A stretch of DNA of 51,410 nucleotides from Paenibacillus sp. oral taxon 786 str. D14. Lineage in GTDB: Bacteria > Bacillota > Bacilli > Paenibacillales > Paenibacillaceae. Below, one piece after another: positions 9,201 through 17,537 of the stretch (within the stretch, counting starts at the first letter, position 1; each line of letters starts with the position of its first letter). The translations under genes and the position numbers were made by a program. The stretch is taken from the NCBI RefSeq assembly GCF_000159955.1, contig NZ_GG695980.1, positions 27,910-79,319 of the forward strand, written 5' to 3'. The notes under the pieces were generated by a model. That model had not been told where the DNA came from. It did not search any database and saw only the letters and a program-made list of their open reading frames with translations.

Positions 9201-11275
9201 TTCCCCTTCTCAAGGAAGAAGTGCTTCCGTGTCACGCTTGCAATATTGGCATCTCCTGTGAAAACATTCAGATCAAGATTGACACGCTGCGTGTTGAGAT
9301 TGTGAACGGCCACATATACCTTGTCATTGTAGCGAACCGCATTCGTGTAGACCCTCTCCTGATCTGCTTCTGAAGGCAGGAACGCTCCCCGATAATCCTT
9401 CCACATGTCCAAATAAGCTTCCAGTGGCGTCATCTCTTCCATTAACCCGTTCATCGTTTCATTATATTTATAGAATGTATCGTTGGAGTTAGGGCGCCAG
9501 TTAATAATAGGATACAAGTATGGAACCAGCATGCCGATCGTATCGGAATAGTTCATGAAGCGCAGCATGTAGCCATTATGAGCAACCAGCTTCTGGAAGT
9601 AGTCTGCGTCACTACCGGCTGTGTTATAAGTACCTTCCTCTGTAATATAGATGGGCTTCACATTATCCGTATTCACCATGTGGGCATTGAGCAAATCGAG
9701 CACCGCTTCCATTCGTCCGCTTAGGAAGCCATCCGAATTGTTCTCTCTGTCGTGAATAAACAAGTTCGAATTTTCATAGAAGTGGTGAGAGTACCAGTCC
9801 AGAGAATCTTTTGTTTCATCCATAAATTTCAACTGGGCACGCGCCTCGTCAAAATCATTTTTCTCCAAATACATGAATGCGCTTGACGGACCGCCGACTA
9901 ATACATCTGGATTTTCCGCCTTAACTGCCTCAGCTACCTTGTTATGGAACTCGGACAAATAGCTCCATGCATGCTGTGGATCTGACTGGAAGAACCACCA
10001 TTCCTGCGGGATGGTCGATTCATTTTTGACTTCCACGTACTTGGGACCAAGTCCATCGAATCTGGTATCGATGCTCTTGATTAACTGGGCAGCTGCATCC
10101 GCTGCAGCATCAAAGTTCGAGTAAGACGGTGTGCCGAAATGCTCGGATTGACCGGAATTCGGGTTCTCCCACATCCACTTCGGCCATCCATCAAGTGTAA
10201 GCACATAATCTTTGCCAATTGATGGATATAAGCTTTCGAATTTATCAATAGCTGGCTGACTCTTCGCATAAATCTCTTTCGTCGTTGTAAAGTCCGCATA
10301 GCCAGGACGCTCCGAATCTTCCTTAAGACCAGCCCAGCTTGTCATCAGTGTGTAATGAAACGCGCCGCGGCCAGGAATAAACCCATAATCATTGGTTGTC
10401 TTGTGATAGGCCTCGTCCAGCACTGTGATTTCACCGTCTGCTTGCTCCACGCCGATCGGACCGCTATTCACATGATAGCGCTTGAACACCTCTTCAGGAA
10501 GCTTGTTGACACCGTTCATACTTAAATTTGTAAGCGCATCCACATTAACGGATACATCTAGAATCTCCTTGTCTCCTCCGAGAACAGTCCATGCGGATGT
10601 ATCGAATTCCAACGGTACGCCTTCCTCCTCCCAATGATAAACACTTCGAAGCGTACCATTACCGACGATTTTCATTTTATAACCGTCATAAATGACGTCG
10701 CCGTTTTCATCCTTAATTAACCAAGGATGCGTAATTCCTTCCGTTGGGTTGGATTCCTGGAATCCCATCTTCGTATAGTTCGTATATAATCCTGTGACAC
10801 CGTCTTTCCAGCCACCATTTTTGAATACCGTCCACTGAGTCTCAACGCCATTTGGGTCAATGACATAAAGCTCCATCGTTTGTGCAACGGAACCCTCGAA
10901 TCGCACATCACCAAACAGACGCCATACTCTCGCATCCATCGCAGGAATGTCAATTGTCACCTGCCCATTAACCTCCAGGTATTCGCCTTCTGGATATTGC
11001 AGAAAATTAATACGCTGAATACGGCTCTCTCCGTTTATACTTTTGAAATAGGATACCGCATTATCACCGAACAGTTGCTTGTAATGCTCGGCAACATCAG
11101 GAATCGTATCGAAATCAGCTTTATCGACTCTAATATTTTCTGGAAGCTCGTCGCTTGCCTCAACCGCATAGCTTATAGTTGTCGGGCCTGCGAGACAAGA
11201 TACAATCAGCAATACCGCACATAATAATACAGCCAATATTCGTTTAATCTTTAAATAAGATTTCAACTTTTGCAC
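6284..11275 (-). CDS. Secreted GH86-like agarase/porphyranase with SLH anchor
   Basis: Large surface enzyme predicted to cut agarose or porphyran outside the cell. In a reading frame that opens at TTG 11329, a signal peptide (about residues 20-56) is followed by an N-terminal beta-rich region, then a GH86-like TIM-barrel at about 320-660. The likely catalytic glutamates lie in YVEVKNESTIPQEW (acid/base) and YITEEGTYNT (nucleophile). Next come a beta domain, a galactose-binding-like segment (760-865), a FIVAR-like helical repeat (880-955), a carbohydrate-binding-like module (965-1140), a bacterial Ig-like domain (1155-1240), a Pro/Asn/Gly linker, a beta region, and three SLH domains (about 1500-1681) that tether it to the wall. 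I chose the GTG at 11275: the upstream TTG lies in the loop of a strong stem-loop and would give an over-long n-region. It follows the binding-protein gene in one operon. GH86 is my family call; substrate choice between agarose and porphyran is open. Confidence 0.8.
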   Translation of the reverse strand: MQKLKSYLKIKRILAVLLCAVLLIVSCLAGPTTISYAVEASDELPENIRVDKADFDTIPDVAEHYKQLFGDNAVSYFKSINGESRIQRINFLQYPEGEYLEVNGQVTIDIPAMDARVWRLFGDVRFEGSVAQTMELYVIDPNGVETQWTVFKNGGWKDGVTGLYTNYTKMGFQESNPTEGITHPWLIKDENGDVIYDGYKMKIVGNGTLRSVYHWEEEGVPLEFDTSAWTVLGGDKEILDVSVNVDALTNLSMNGVNKLPEEVFKRYHVNSGPIGVEQADGEITVLDEAYHKTTNDYGFIPGRGAFHYTLMTSWAGLKEDSERPGYADFTTTKEIYAKSQPAIDKFESLYPSIGKDYVLTLDGWPKWMWENPNSGQSEHFGTPSYSNFDAAADAAAQLIKSIDTRFDGLGPKYVEVKNESTIPQEWWFFQSDPQHAWSYLSEFHNKVAEAVKAENPDVLVGGPSSAFMYLEKNDFDEARAQLKFMDETKDSLDWYSHHFYENSNLFIHDRENNSDGFLSGRMEAVLDLLNAHMVNTDNVKPIYITEEGTYNTAGSDADYFQKLVAHNGYMLRFMNYSDTIGMLVPYLYPIINWRPNSNDTFYKYNETMNGLMEEMTPLEAYLDMWKDYRGAFLPSEADQERVYTNAVRYNDKVYVAVHNLNTQRVNLDLNVFTGDANIASVTRKHFFLEKGKLTYEEENVADLDNVYMRVQEMSVFEITLDSNPSFTKTWERQFAYAPEELVPTSPNAPAVFKIESLPTTLAKATLRIGFGKTGSGFTTDMSVVVNPDNPANTQNFSKDLEYTNKPGDLLTFAEFELDASKLLADNTIHIMIPEDGGYITSVQMIQYDEQEAPTGVATDALTASIADAKSKLSSTVVSSTGNEVEQGNKWVEKHIHDTLNIEVMKAEVVAQDALATDSEINTALEDLTKAMGIFDQYTKTKETPTGNRGAKISFEDGEAVDYTYNVDTVTTTTDSQGATDGSKALHTEFTSFTSYAWDTTGTYSGSLDFTAPEEGWSLGEDPFTFDVTNLRNYKIQLRVEISDTSDIKGTYYYALGANASRSISIEDFGVAGGTWLADGNFPRNTAIDTENIKSIRFYVFSPTEEPITNAALAFDRIIIGNVPNEHTEEQLAAEAADALSADSLIFAEGDTAQAVTNHISLPSVGLHNASITWISSHPSIVTNDGTVSRPEYGSGNQTVTLTATITIGAASTTKDIEVTVLQKAATPTSPGGNNSPINPMPSIPQTTNVDVLVDGKKHDNIAKSVTTKEGDRTVTTITVDQQLLKNSLGNMDNDAIIAIVVANSSDVVYGKLNGQSVKDLEQKNAVIELRTDTFSYKLPVQQINMNELVQELGSDVKLEDISIDMKISSADADAKKALESSAVKGGFTVVSPPVDFHITYTYEEKTIEVRTFDTFVERSIVIPEDVNQTQITTGVVVEEDGTVKPIPTRFVKQDGSYYAIMNSLTNGTYAVIWNPVNFQDMSGHWAENTVNDLGSRLIISGVDGTRFEPDRSITRAEFTAIVIRAFGLNAEEGESSYSDIARDSWYEAYLNTATTYGLINGYANGQFGPNELITREQVMSIMERAMEITGYEAVADMSEVDEILTKFKDRTEAAAYAKSGIAASIKAGLVMGRSADVLAPKAAITRAEVAEIVRRLLVNSDLI

Positions 11276-11314
11276 ACCATCCCATCTTAATTTTTGTTTG
11301 CGTTTTACATAGAG

Positions 11315-11348
11315 AACTCCCTCTGGCAACAGTGTTCCAGAGGGACTT
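11315..11348 (-). terminator. Stem-loop after the binding-protein gene
   Basis: Arms 11315-11326 and 11337-11348 pair at 11 of 12 positions around a 10-base loop, 16 bases after the binding-protein stop. On the minus strand no T-run follows, so it is more likely an mRNA-stabilising or attenuating hairpin that keeps binding-protein mRNA above that of the downstream enzyme. Confidence 0.55.
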
Positions 11349-11364
11349 CTCCTTGTGAAAGCAA

Positions 11365-13038
11365 TTATGATTGGGCGCTGATGAAGCGGTCGTATGCTGT
11401 CTGATAAATACTGATTAACTCGTCAACCTTCATCTTATTCAGATCGTCCAGGTAGTTATCCCATTCCTCTTCTACCCCGCCTTCAAGCAGCCACTTGGCA
11501 CTCGTTTGATTAATGTAGCTGTTCAAATCGGTGTCCAGCGTTTTAATTCTTTGGGACTCCTCAGCAGTGAACATCACGCCAGGGAACGTTTCCGAAGTCA
11601 TGTAAGGCAAATAATTTTCTTTGATACCGTCAATCTTGACTTTATCCTTTTCAGCCATTGCCAGTCGAGTACCATACGTATTCTCTAGAATCGCATAAGG
11701 AGCTTCTACTGGTGCCGTCTTAAATACATATTGGTCAGTTGTCAAGCCGTCTGGTGCATCCTTGAGCGTCAAAGTACCATCCTTGTCTTCCAATGTCGTT
11801 CCAATTGGGCCCCAACCTGCTTCGATGGAGGTATCCGTTGCGTAGGACAGATCGATCCATTGCATTGTAAGCTCTGGATGCTGATTTTCGACTGTCATCG
11901 AGAAGGCAAACGGATTAACGCCCTGGTTATTATTCAGTGATTTTCTCCACACTTGATCCCCGTTCGGTCCTTTCAGAGCCGGAACAACAACATATTTCGG
12001 ATCGTTGTCGACGCCGACTATAGAGAAAGCATTCCAAGCGAAGAAGCCACCCAGACGCTGTTCCGTTCCACTTCCTTTACCAAGCAGTTGATTACGGTCT
12101 TGAGCAAGGCTCTCTTTATCAAATAATCCGTCCTCGAAGAAGGTATGGAAATATTGAATTGCTTCTTTGTACTCCGGCTCCTTCGCGGAGAAGACCACCT
12201 TGCCATCCTCGACGAAGATATGGGTAGCGGAGTCCGCTCTGCCGAAGGCTCCGAACAAAGAGCCGATGCCATTTACATTGTAGTTCGCAAAATCCCACAG
12301 GAAGGAGAACGGAATTTCATCATTTTTGCCATTACCGTTCGGGTCCTGCGTCTTGAACGCTTCCAGAACGTTCCGTAGCTCTTCCATTGTTGTTGGCACT
12401 TCAAGTCCTAGATTATCCAACCATTCTTTGTTTAGATACATCATGTCGGGAGAGAGCCACAGCATCAGTTCACGGATGCTCGGTAATGAATAGATATGTC
12501 CGTCCGGCGCCGTCAACATGGCTTTATATTTTGGATTCTGCTCGATCAACGCTGACAGATTCGGCATTGTTTCCTTCGTAATGTATTGCTCTAGAGGCAC
12601 CAGCATGCCCTGACCGCCATAGTTGATGACATCGTTGCCTGTCAGCGCAAGCGTTCCGTAGAAGGCATCAGGCAGCTCTCCGCTGGCAAGAATCAGATTG
12701 CGTTGCTCCTCACATTGTGAGAATTCGATGTCCGTCCAATCAATATGCACGTTTGTTTTCTCTTCATATTGCTTAAAAAAGTCCATTTCATTGAACGGTC
12801 CATTATTTGGATGCTTACAAGCTACCATCTCCAACGTAACTTTCTCATCCAGTGGGAATACACTCTTCTCTGCGTCTCCATCCGTTGCTTCAGGCGATTG
12901 CGAAGCTTCTGATTGATCCGGTTCATTCGAAGTCGGTACATTTTCATTTGTGTTATTCCCTCCACAAGCGGATAACACACTCATGATCAAAACTACTGAA
13001 ATAAATAAAGCTAACAACTTTTTATTTCGATTTTCCAA
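11365..13038 (-). CDS. Sugar ABC transporter binding lipoprotein (LplA-like)
   Basis: Extracellular solute-binding protein of 557 residues, membrane-anchored, that captures oligosaccharides for the two permeases upstream. The open frame extends to 13293, but the extension is unlike any leader. The TTG at 13038 follows a G-rich ribosome site and gives a proper lipoprotein signal: a basic start (MENRNKK), a hydrophobic core and the lipobox LSAC. An acidic, Thr/Ser-rich spacer follows, then a family 1-type binding fold (YGTLALTG, PSIRELMLWLSPDMMYLNKE). It lies between the permease gene and the agarase-like gene, with 650 bases of leader and a cre-like site upstream. Neoagaro- or neoporphyra-oligosaccharides are the inferred ligands. 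Confidence 0.88.
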   Translation of the reverse strand: MENRNKKLLALFISVVLIMSVLSACGGNNTNENVPTSNEPDQSEASQSPEATDGDAEKSVFPLDEKVTLEMVACKHPNNGPFNEMDFFKQYEEKTNVHIDWTDIEFSQCEEQRNLILASGELPDAFYGTLALTGNDVINYGGQGMLVPLEQYITKETMPNLSALIEQNPKYKAMLTAPDGHIYSLPSIRELMLWLSPDMMYLNKEWLDNLGLEVPTTMEELRNVLEAFKTQDPNGNGKNDEIPFSFLWDFANYNVNGIGSLFGAFGRADSATHIFVEDGKVVFSAKEPEYKEAIQYFHTFFEDGLFDKESLAQDRNQLLGKGSGTEQRLGGFFAWNAFSIVGVDNDPKYVVVPALKGPNGDQVWRKSLNNNQGVNPFAFSMTVENQHPELTMQWIDLSYATDTSIEAGWGPIGTTLEDKDGTLTLKDAPDGLTTDQYVFKTAPVEAPYAILENTYGTRLAMAEKDKVKIDGIKENYLPYMTSETFPGVMFTAEESQRIKTLDTDLNSYINQTSAKWLLEGGVEEEWDNYLDDLNKMKVDELISIYQTAYDRFISAQS

Positions 13039-13690
13039 TTCGACGCCCCCCCAATTTATTGTTAAGCCTCCCGGAATTAAATTTTCCGCATCGGCTCCGA
13101 CATGACGTCCAGAGGCTTTTCTTCTTTCATCCCAAAACAGGAATGTGAACAAACTGTCCTCTGAACTTTTCAGAACGCCCCAATAATCGCTGATAAGGAA
13201 TTTTTTCAATCTCTCACGAAATTGGAGATTGTTTTGAAAGTTATATCTCGTTCTCGCCAGGACTACTTGACATTCGTAATCCAACAATCTCATAAGAAGT
13301 ACGACTCACTGGAAGAGTTGCTGTTTTGCGGAACTTTTACAACGACCTGATCTTCTGAATCACGCCGATTAATCTGTCCGCCACCGCTTCCTTAATGCAT
13401 TCGGCTTACGCTTCCTATCCCAGAGGCTACAAGCCTCAGGATCCAGCTGAAAAGTAAAAACTATTATTCATTACGAGCCAGTCTGGAACGTCCCATCAAT
13501 CTTCGAAAACGATTACAATTTCATGCATGCCCTTTCATCGACGCCACCTCCATATCGCCCCCTTATTTCGAACTAACACCCCTGCTGTATTTCCAAGCTC
13601 CTAGATTGCAAATATACGCTTAATGCAGTTGCAAATCTCGTTACTTCCAGGCGCCCACCTCCCTTTCATAATAACGTTTGATCTTCTGAA
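13039..13690 (-). other. Long non-coding gap between permease and binding-protein genes
   Basis: About 650 bases without a convincing gene. It contains a cre-like site, a GC-rich inverted pair (GCCTC and GAGGC arms near 13074 and 13117), and an imperfect repeat of about 30 bases: the sequence around the permease stop (about 13664-13697) resembles that at about 13340-13372, sharing ATTCAGAAGATCA. Small open frames with ribosome sites exist (for example a 22-codon frame right after the permease) but nothing marks them as real. Confidence 0.4.
13504..13518 (-). promoter_or_regulatory. cre-like site upstream of binding-protein gene
   Basis: TTGTAATCGTTTTCG on the minus strand fits the Bacillus cre consensus WTGNAANCGNWNNCW except for the last base. 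It suggests CcpA control of an internal promoter for the binding protein, though no strong -35/-10 pair was seen next to it. Confidence 0.45.
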
Positions 13691-14569
13691 TTACCCTTTA
13701 ATGCTTCCGATCATAACGCCTTTGACGAAGTAGTTCTGCAGGAAAGGATACAGGATCAGCGGCGGCAGCGCCGCAATAATGATCATGCCGTATTTGATGA
13801 GCTCCGCCGTTCGAAGCTGATCCCCCATTGTAGATTGATCTGTTATCATGTCACTTTGGATCTGATTCTCGACCAGAATGGAACGAAGTACGAGCTGCAG
13901 CGGGAATAACTCTTGATCACGCAGATAGATTAATGCATTGAAGTAGGAGTTCCAGTGAGCAATACCATAGAACAAAATCATGATCGCGATGAGCGCCTGA
14001 GAAAGAGGCAGCACCATCTTCCAGAAAAACTTGGCATCCGAGCAGCCGTCGATTTTCGCTGCTTCTAGAAGCTCATCTGGAATTGTAGATTGGAAGAACG
14101 TTCGAGCAATAATGAGATTCCATGCACCCACGGCATTGGGAATGACCATCGCCCATACCGAATTCACCAAACCCAGTTCCTTGACTGTCAAGTAAGTTGG
14201 AATGAGACCTCCACTGAAAAACATCGTGAATGTAATGAAAAGCATAATCGAGTTGCGCCCCTTCATATCCTTCCGCGACAAAGCATAGGCCGCAGGGAGA
14301 GTGAGGCATAAATTAATAAAGGTACCTAATATTGCGTATACAAAAGAGTTTTTATAGCCAATCCATAGATTGTCGCTATCTAATATTTTTTTGTATCCCT
14401 CTAAGCTGAACTTCTCCGGCCAGAACAATGTCATTTGAACTGCTCCGGGATCCGTAACAGAGGCCAATACTACGAAGTAGAGGGGATAGATAATGATGGC
14501 CAGTCCTGTCAAAATCAACAGCATATTCACTCGATCGAACCAGATATCTGCTAGACTGCGTTTAAACAT
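13691..14569 (-). CDS. Sugar ABC transporter permease (YtcP/AraQ type)
   Basis: Inner-membrane permease of 292 residues with about six transmembrane helices, the first at about 13-34. The EAA loop that docks the ATPase is visible as LLEAAKIDGCSDAKFFWKMV (about residues 166-185), and the C-terminus ends in the usual GVMIGSIKG. The ATG has a GGAGGG ribosome site eight bases upstream. It lies 18 bases after the first permease gene. No ATPase gene is present in the window; such systems normally share an MsmX-type ATPase encoded elsewhere. Confidence 0.92.
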   Translation of the reverse strand: MFKRSLADIWFDRVNMLLILTGLAIIIYPLYFVVLASVTDPGAVQMTLFWPEKFSLEGYKKILDSDNLWIGYKNSFVYAILGTFINLCLTLPAAYALSRKDMKGRNSIMLFITFTMFFSGGLIPTYLTVKELGLVNSVWAMVIPNAVGAWNLIIARTFFQSTIPDELLEAAKIDGCSDAKFFWKMVLPLSQALIAIMILFYGIAHWNSYFNALIYLRDQELFPLQLVLRSILVENQIQSDMITDQSTMGDQLRTAELIKYGMIIIAALPPLILYPFLQNYFVKGVMIGSIKG

Positions 14570-14587
14570 GTTGACCCTCCCCGCTTA

Positions 14588-15553
14588 TTACCATAACGAT
14601 ATATTTGAAGCTTTTTTTGCTATTTGATTAACCGTTAAAAGAATAATGAAATTAATAATGGAGTTGAATAGTCCTACAGCAGTCGAGAAGCTGTATTGGG
14701 CTCCGACCAATCCTGTTTTGTACACATAAGTTGAAATAATCTCTGATGAAGGAAGATTGAGAGATGTTTGCAGAAGATATACCTTTTCAAAACCAAGACT
14801 CATAATATTGCCTGTACTCAGAATCAGCAGAATGACTGCTGTCGGCATAATCCCGGGAATATCAATATGCAAGATCCGCTGAAATTTATTCGCGCCGTCC
14901 ACAACAGCAGATTCATGAAGCTCGGGACTGATCGCCGTAAGCGCTGCCAAATAAATAATCGTTCCCCAGCCGGTATTCTGCCAAATCTCCGACAGCACAT
15001 ATACCGGTCTGAACCAATCCGGGTCCCCCATAAAAAATACGGGTTCTCCGCCAAACGCCTCAATGATTTTGTTGATCAAGCCTGTATCTGGCGATAAAAA
15101 TAAAAACAGCATGCCTGCAATAACAACCGTCGAGATAAAGTGAGGTGCATAAATAACGGTCTGCACAAATTTTTTGAATTTCTTGTTCATTAACTGATTG
15201 AGCATCAACGCGAGCAAAATGGGAGCCGGGAAGCCCACTACAAGCTGCAGGACGCTGAGCTTGATTGTATTCAGAATAATTCTCTCAAACTCAAAGGAAT
15301 TGAAGAATCGTTCGAAATGCTCGAATCCAACCCAGGGGCTATCTGCTATCCCTTTAAAGGCTAGATAGTTTTTGAAGGCAATCTGAATACCATATAACGG
15401 TACGTAATGGAACAGCACATAATACAGTACGACAGGAAGCACAAACAAGTATAACTGGTAACTCTTCATCAGCCTCGAAACCTTTTGTTTGAAAGGCATC
15501 TTGCGCTTAATGTCGGGAATATTCAACTGCTGGACTTCTTTTACATTTTCCAC
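14588..15553 (-). CDS. Sugar ABC transporter permease (LplB type)
   Basis: First gene of the transporter-agarase operon; a permease of 321 residues with about six transmembrane helices and the EAA loop ESAVVDGANKFQRILHIDIP. The open frame reaches 15688, inside the inserted IS end, but the GTG at 15553 has an AGAAGGAG ribosome site eight bases upstream and gives the usual LplB N-terminus (KVSRLMKSYQLYLFVLPVVL), so I take that start. A full cre match lies about 55 bases upstream, and the apparent promoter is on the far side of the IS. Confidence 0.92.
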   Translation of the reverse strand: MENVKEVQQLNIPDIKRKMPFKQKVSRLMKSYQLYLFVLPVVLYYVLFHYVPLYGIQIAFKNYLAFKGIADSPWVGFEHFERFFNSFEFERIILNTIKLSVLQLVVGFPAPILLALMLNQLMNKKFKKFVQTVIYAPHFISTVVIAGMLFLFLSPDTGLINKIIEAFGGEPVFFMGDPDWFRPVYVLSEIWQNTGWGTIIYLAALTAISPELHESAVVDGANKFQRILHIDIPGIMPTAVILLILSTGNIMSLGFEKVYLLQTSLNLPSSEIISTYVYKTGLVGAQYSFSTAVGLFNSIINFIILLTVNQIAKKASNISLW

Positions 15554-15605
15554 AAAAAGCACTCCTTCTCTAGTAAGCCTGTAATCCTTAAATTCATTCC
15601 TCCTT

Positions 15606-15620
15606 AGAAAACGTTTACAA
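15606..15620 (-). promoter_or_regulatory. cre site in transporter operon leader
   Basis: TTGTAAACGTTTTCT on the minus strand matches every position of the cre consensus WTGNAANCGNWNNCW. It lies in the original leader, downstream of the promoter now separated by the IS, so CcpA would act as a roadblock in the presence of glucose. A weak promoter-like pair (TTGATG, 17 bases, TTTATT) lies just upstream, still attached to the gene. Confidence 0.65.
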
Positions 15621-15672
15621 TTTGTTAATAAAATATTAACGAAACATAACATCAATATTTTTATTATTAAAT

Positions 15673-17460
15673 AGGGCTTGCTGAACACTTAAAAAAAACA
15701 ACAAAAACCGCATAACAACAAGGATTCTAAGGCCCATTTGTCGAAATCATATGCAAAGGAAATGTTTGAAAACCACCTAAAACCTTTGCAGATGGAGTGA
15801 CGAAGATGTTTAAGCCGACCGCGCACCTCGATAATCAATTGATCCTGCCCGGCGATTTCTTTCTGCCCTTTGGCGGAAAGCTGGACGAGGACAATCGCTG
15901 GGTCCAGTTGGCGCGGTTGGTGCCGTGGGCGGAGGCTGAGAAAACATACGGTCAATTTTTCAAAGACACCTTTCGCGGCCAGCAAACGATCAGTCTTCGG
16001 ATGGGGCTCGGTGCGCTCATCATTCAGGAGCGAATGCAACTGACCGACAGAGAAACGTTGGAGTCGATCAGCGAAAATCCTTACATGCAATACTTCATTG
16101 GTCTGCCTGGATTCGTCATGAAGCCACCGTTCCATCACTCCATGATGACGCATTTCCGCAAGCGTCTGACGGACGTGCTGGCAGAGTTGAATGAGATCGT
16201 CGCCACCGAAGGTGCGAAGGAAACGAAAGATGATGATGACAGCAACGACGCGACCGGCGGCGGTAAAGGCCAAGGGAAGCGCTCGAAGAAGCGCGCCTCT
16301 GATGAAGAAGTCGAGCAGCAAACCATGTTTGCACAATCGCAAGTCGCATCGTCAGAAGCAGCGTCTCCCGTGGAGTCGATGGCTACAGAGTCAGAGGTTC
16401 CTGAAACGAATAAACTTGTTTGCGAAGCGCATCCGAAATCGACCGCAGAATGGGAAGCCCCTGAGCAGCCGAATCAAGGGACCGTGCTGGTGGATGCCAC
16501 CTGTGCGCCGGCGGATGTGGCGTATCCGACCGATCTGAATCTGTTGAATGAAGCGCGGGAGAAGCTCGAAGCGATCATCGATACGCTGCATGAGCCGGTC
16601 ATCGGACAAATGGCGAAACCGCGCACGTACCGGGAAAAAGCGCGCAAACAGTTTCTGGCCGTTTCCAAGCAACGCAGACCGGGGCCGAAAGTGATTCGCA
16701 AAGCGATCAGGAGGCAACTCGGTTACGTTGGACGGAACCTCTCCATCATCGCCGAGCAAGCCAAGTCGCAACCGCTCACGCTACTTGGCCGCAAAGCCTA
16801 TCGCGACCTGCTGGTGATTCACGAACTGTACCGTCAGCAGCTTCACATGTACAACGAGCGTTCCCACCAGATGGAAGACCGGGTCGTCAGCATTCATCAG
16901 CCGCATGTCAGGCCGATCGTGCGCGGGAAAGCCAAGGCGCGCGTCGAGTTCGGAGCCAAGATCGCGGTAAGCATGACGAAGGGCTACGCGTTCCTTGATC
17001 GGCTATCTTGGGATAACTTCAACGAGAGCACGACGCTCATGGACGTGATCGAGAAGTATCGCAGCCGCATGGGATTCTATCCGGCTGTCGTCCAAGCGGA
17101 TCAGATCTACCGCACACGCGAAAACCGGAGATTCTGCAAACAGCATGGGATTCGGCTCAGCGGACCGGCACTGGGACGCAAGCCGAAAAACGGCCCGACA
17201 AGCGAAGATAGGCAAGTGGCCAAACAGGATACCGGAGAACGAAACGCAATCGAAGGCAAGTTCGGAGAAGGCAAGCGCAAGTACGGGCTTGGCTGTATTC
17301 GAGCACGCCTCGCAAAGACAAGTGAATCCGTGATTACGCTGCAACTTCTGGTGATGAACCTGGAGCGCAGGCTCCGCGTTCTTTTTTGCCTCATTTTTAC
17401 GCTGCTATCTCGCAGTCGCCTAGCCATGAGTTTCGGTTAAAGAATCGTTCAGCAAGCCCT
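15673..17460 (+). mobile_element. IS5/IS1182-like insertion sequence
   Basis: A complete element of 1788 bases. Perfect 14-base terminal inverted repeats AGGGCTTGCTGAAC (15673-15686) and GTTCAGCAAGCCCT (17447-17460) enclose one transposase gene. The flanks carry a 4-base direct repeat AAAT (15669-15672 and 17461-17464), the target duplication. It is inserted opposite to the surrounding operon. Intact ends and duplication suggest a recent insertion. Confidence 0.93.
15806..17440 (+). CDS. IS5/IS1182-like DDE transposase
   Basis: Transposase of 544 residues. The N-terminal InsH-like domain (about 1-130; DKETYG-like region, SLRMGLGALIIQERMQLTD) is followed by a charged, low-complexity linker (about 130-240) rich in Asp, Lys and Ser, then the C-terminal DDE domain with VVQADQIYRTRENR (Asp) and NAIEGKFGEGKRKYG (Glu). 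The ATG at 15806 lies eight bases after GGAG; an in-frame GTG three codons upstream is less likely. The reading frame is intact, so the element may still be active. Codon use is more GC-rich than the neighbouring operon. Confidence 0.9.
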   Translation: MFKPTAHLDNQLILPGDFFLPFGGKLDEDNRWVQLARLVPWAEAEKTYGQFFKDTFRGQQTISLRMGLGALIIQERMQLTDRETLESISENPYMQYFIGLPGFVMKPPFHHSMMTHFRKRLTDVLAELNEIVATEGAKETKDDDDSNDATGGGKGQGKRSKKRASDEEVEQQTMFAQSQVASSEAASPVESMATESEVPETNKLVCEAHPKSTAEWEAPEQPNQGTVLVDATCAPADVAYPTDLNLLNEAREKLEAIIDTLHEPVIGQMAKPRTYREKARKQFLAVSKQRRPGPKVIRKAIRRQLGYVGRNLSIIAEQAKSQPLTLLGRKAYRDLLVIHELYRQQLHMYNERSHQMEDRVVSIHQPHVRPIVRGKAKARVEFGAKIAVSMTKGYAFLDRLSWDNFNESTTLMDVIEKYRSRMGFYPAVVQADQIYRTRENRRFCKQHGIRLSGPALGRKPKNGPTSEDRQVAKQDTGERNAIEGKFGEGKRKYGLGCIRARLAKTSESVITLQLLVMNLERRLRVLFCLIFTLLSRSRLAMSFG

Positions 17461-17471
17461 AAATAACTAAT

Positions 17472-17519
17472 CGAAACTTGTTTCGTTTTTATTGTATTCA
17501 AACCAACAATCATTGTCAA
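17472..17519 (-). promoter_or_regulatory. Promoter and operator of transporter operon, cut off by the IS
   Basis: On the minus strand TTGACA (17514-17519), a 17-base spacer and TACAAT (17491-17496) form a near-consensus sigma-A promoter. Directly after the -10 box lies the perfect palindrome CGAAACTTGTTTCG (17472-17485), related to motifs at three other promoters of the locus. The insertion junction is only about eight bases further on. Removing the IS would restore a leader of roughly 130 bases to the LplB-type permease gene. Confidence 0.75.
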
Positions 17520-17537
17520 CACGCCTCATAAAATGGA

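Noticed and set aside
13039..13293. N-terminal extension of the binding-protein frame by 85 codons
   Set aside because: It would bury the lipoprotein signal; the TTG at 13038 has a ribosome site and gives a perfect lipobox.
15554..15688. Longer start for the LplB-type permease reaching into the IS end
   Set aside because: The extension crosses the insertion junction and the cre site; the GTG at 15553 has a good ribosome site.
15689..16342. Minus-strand open frame of 217 codons inside the IS
   Set aside because: Shadow of the transposase gene; no ribosome site or family resemblance.
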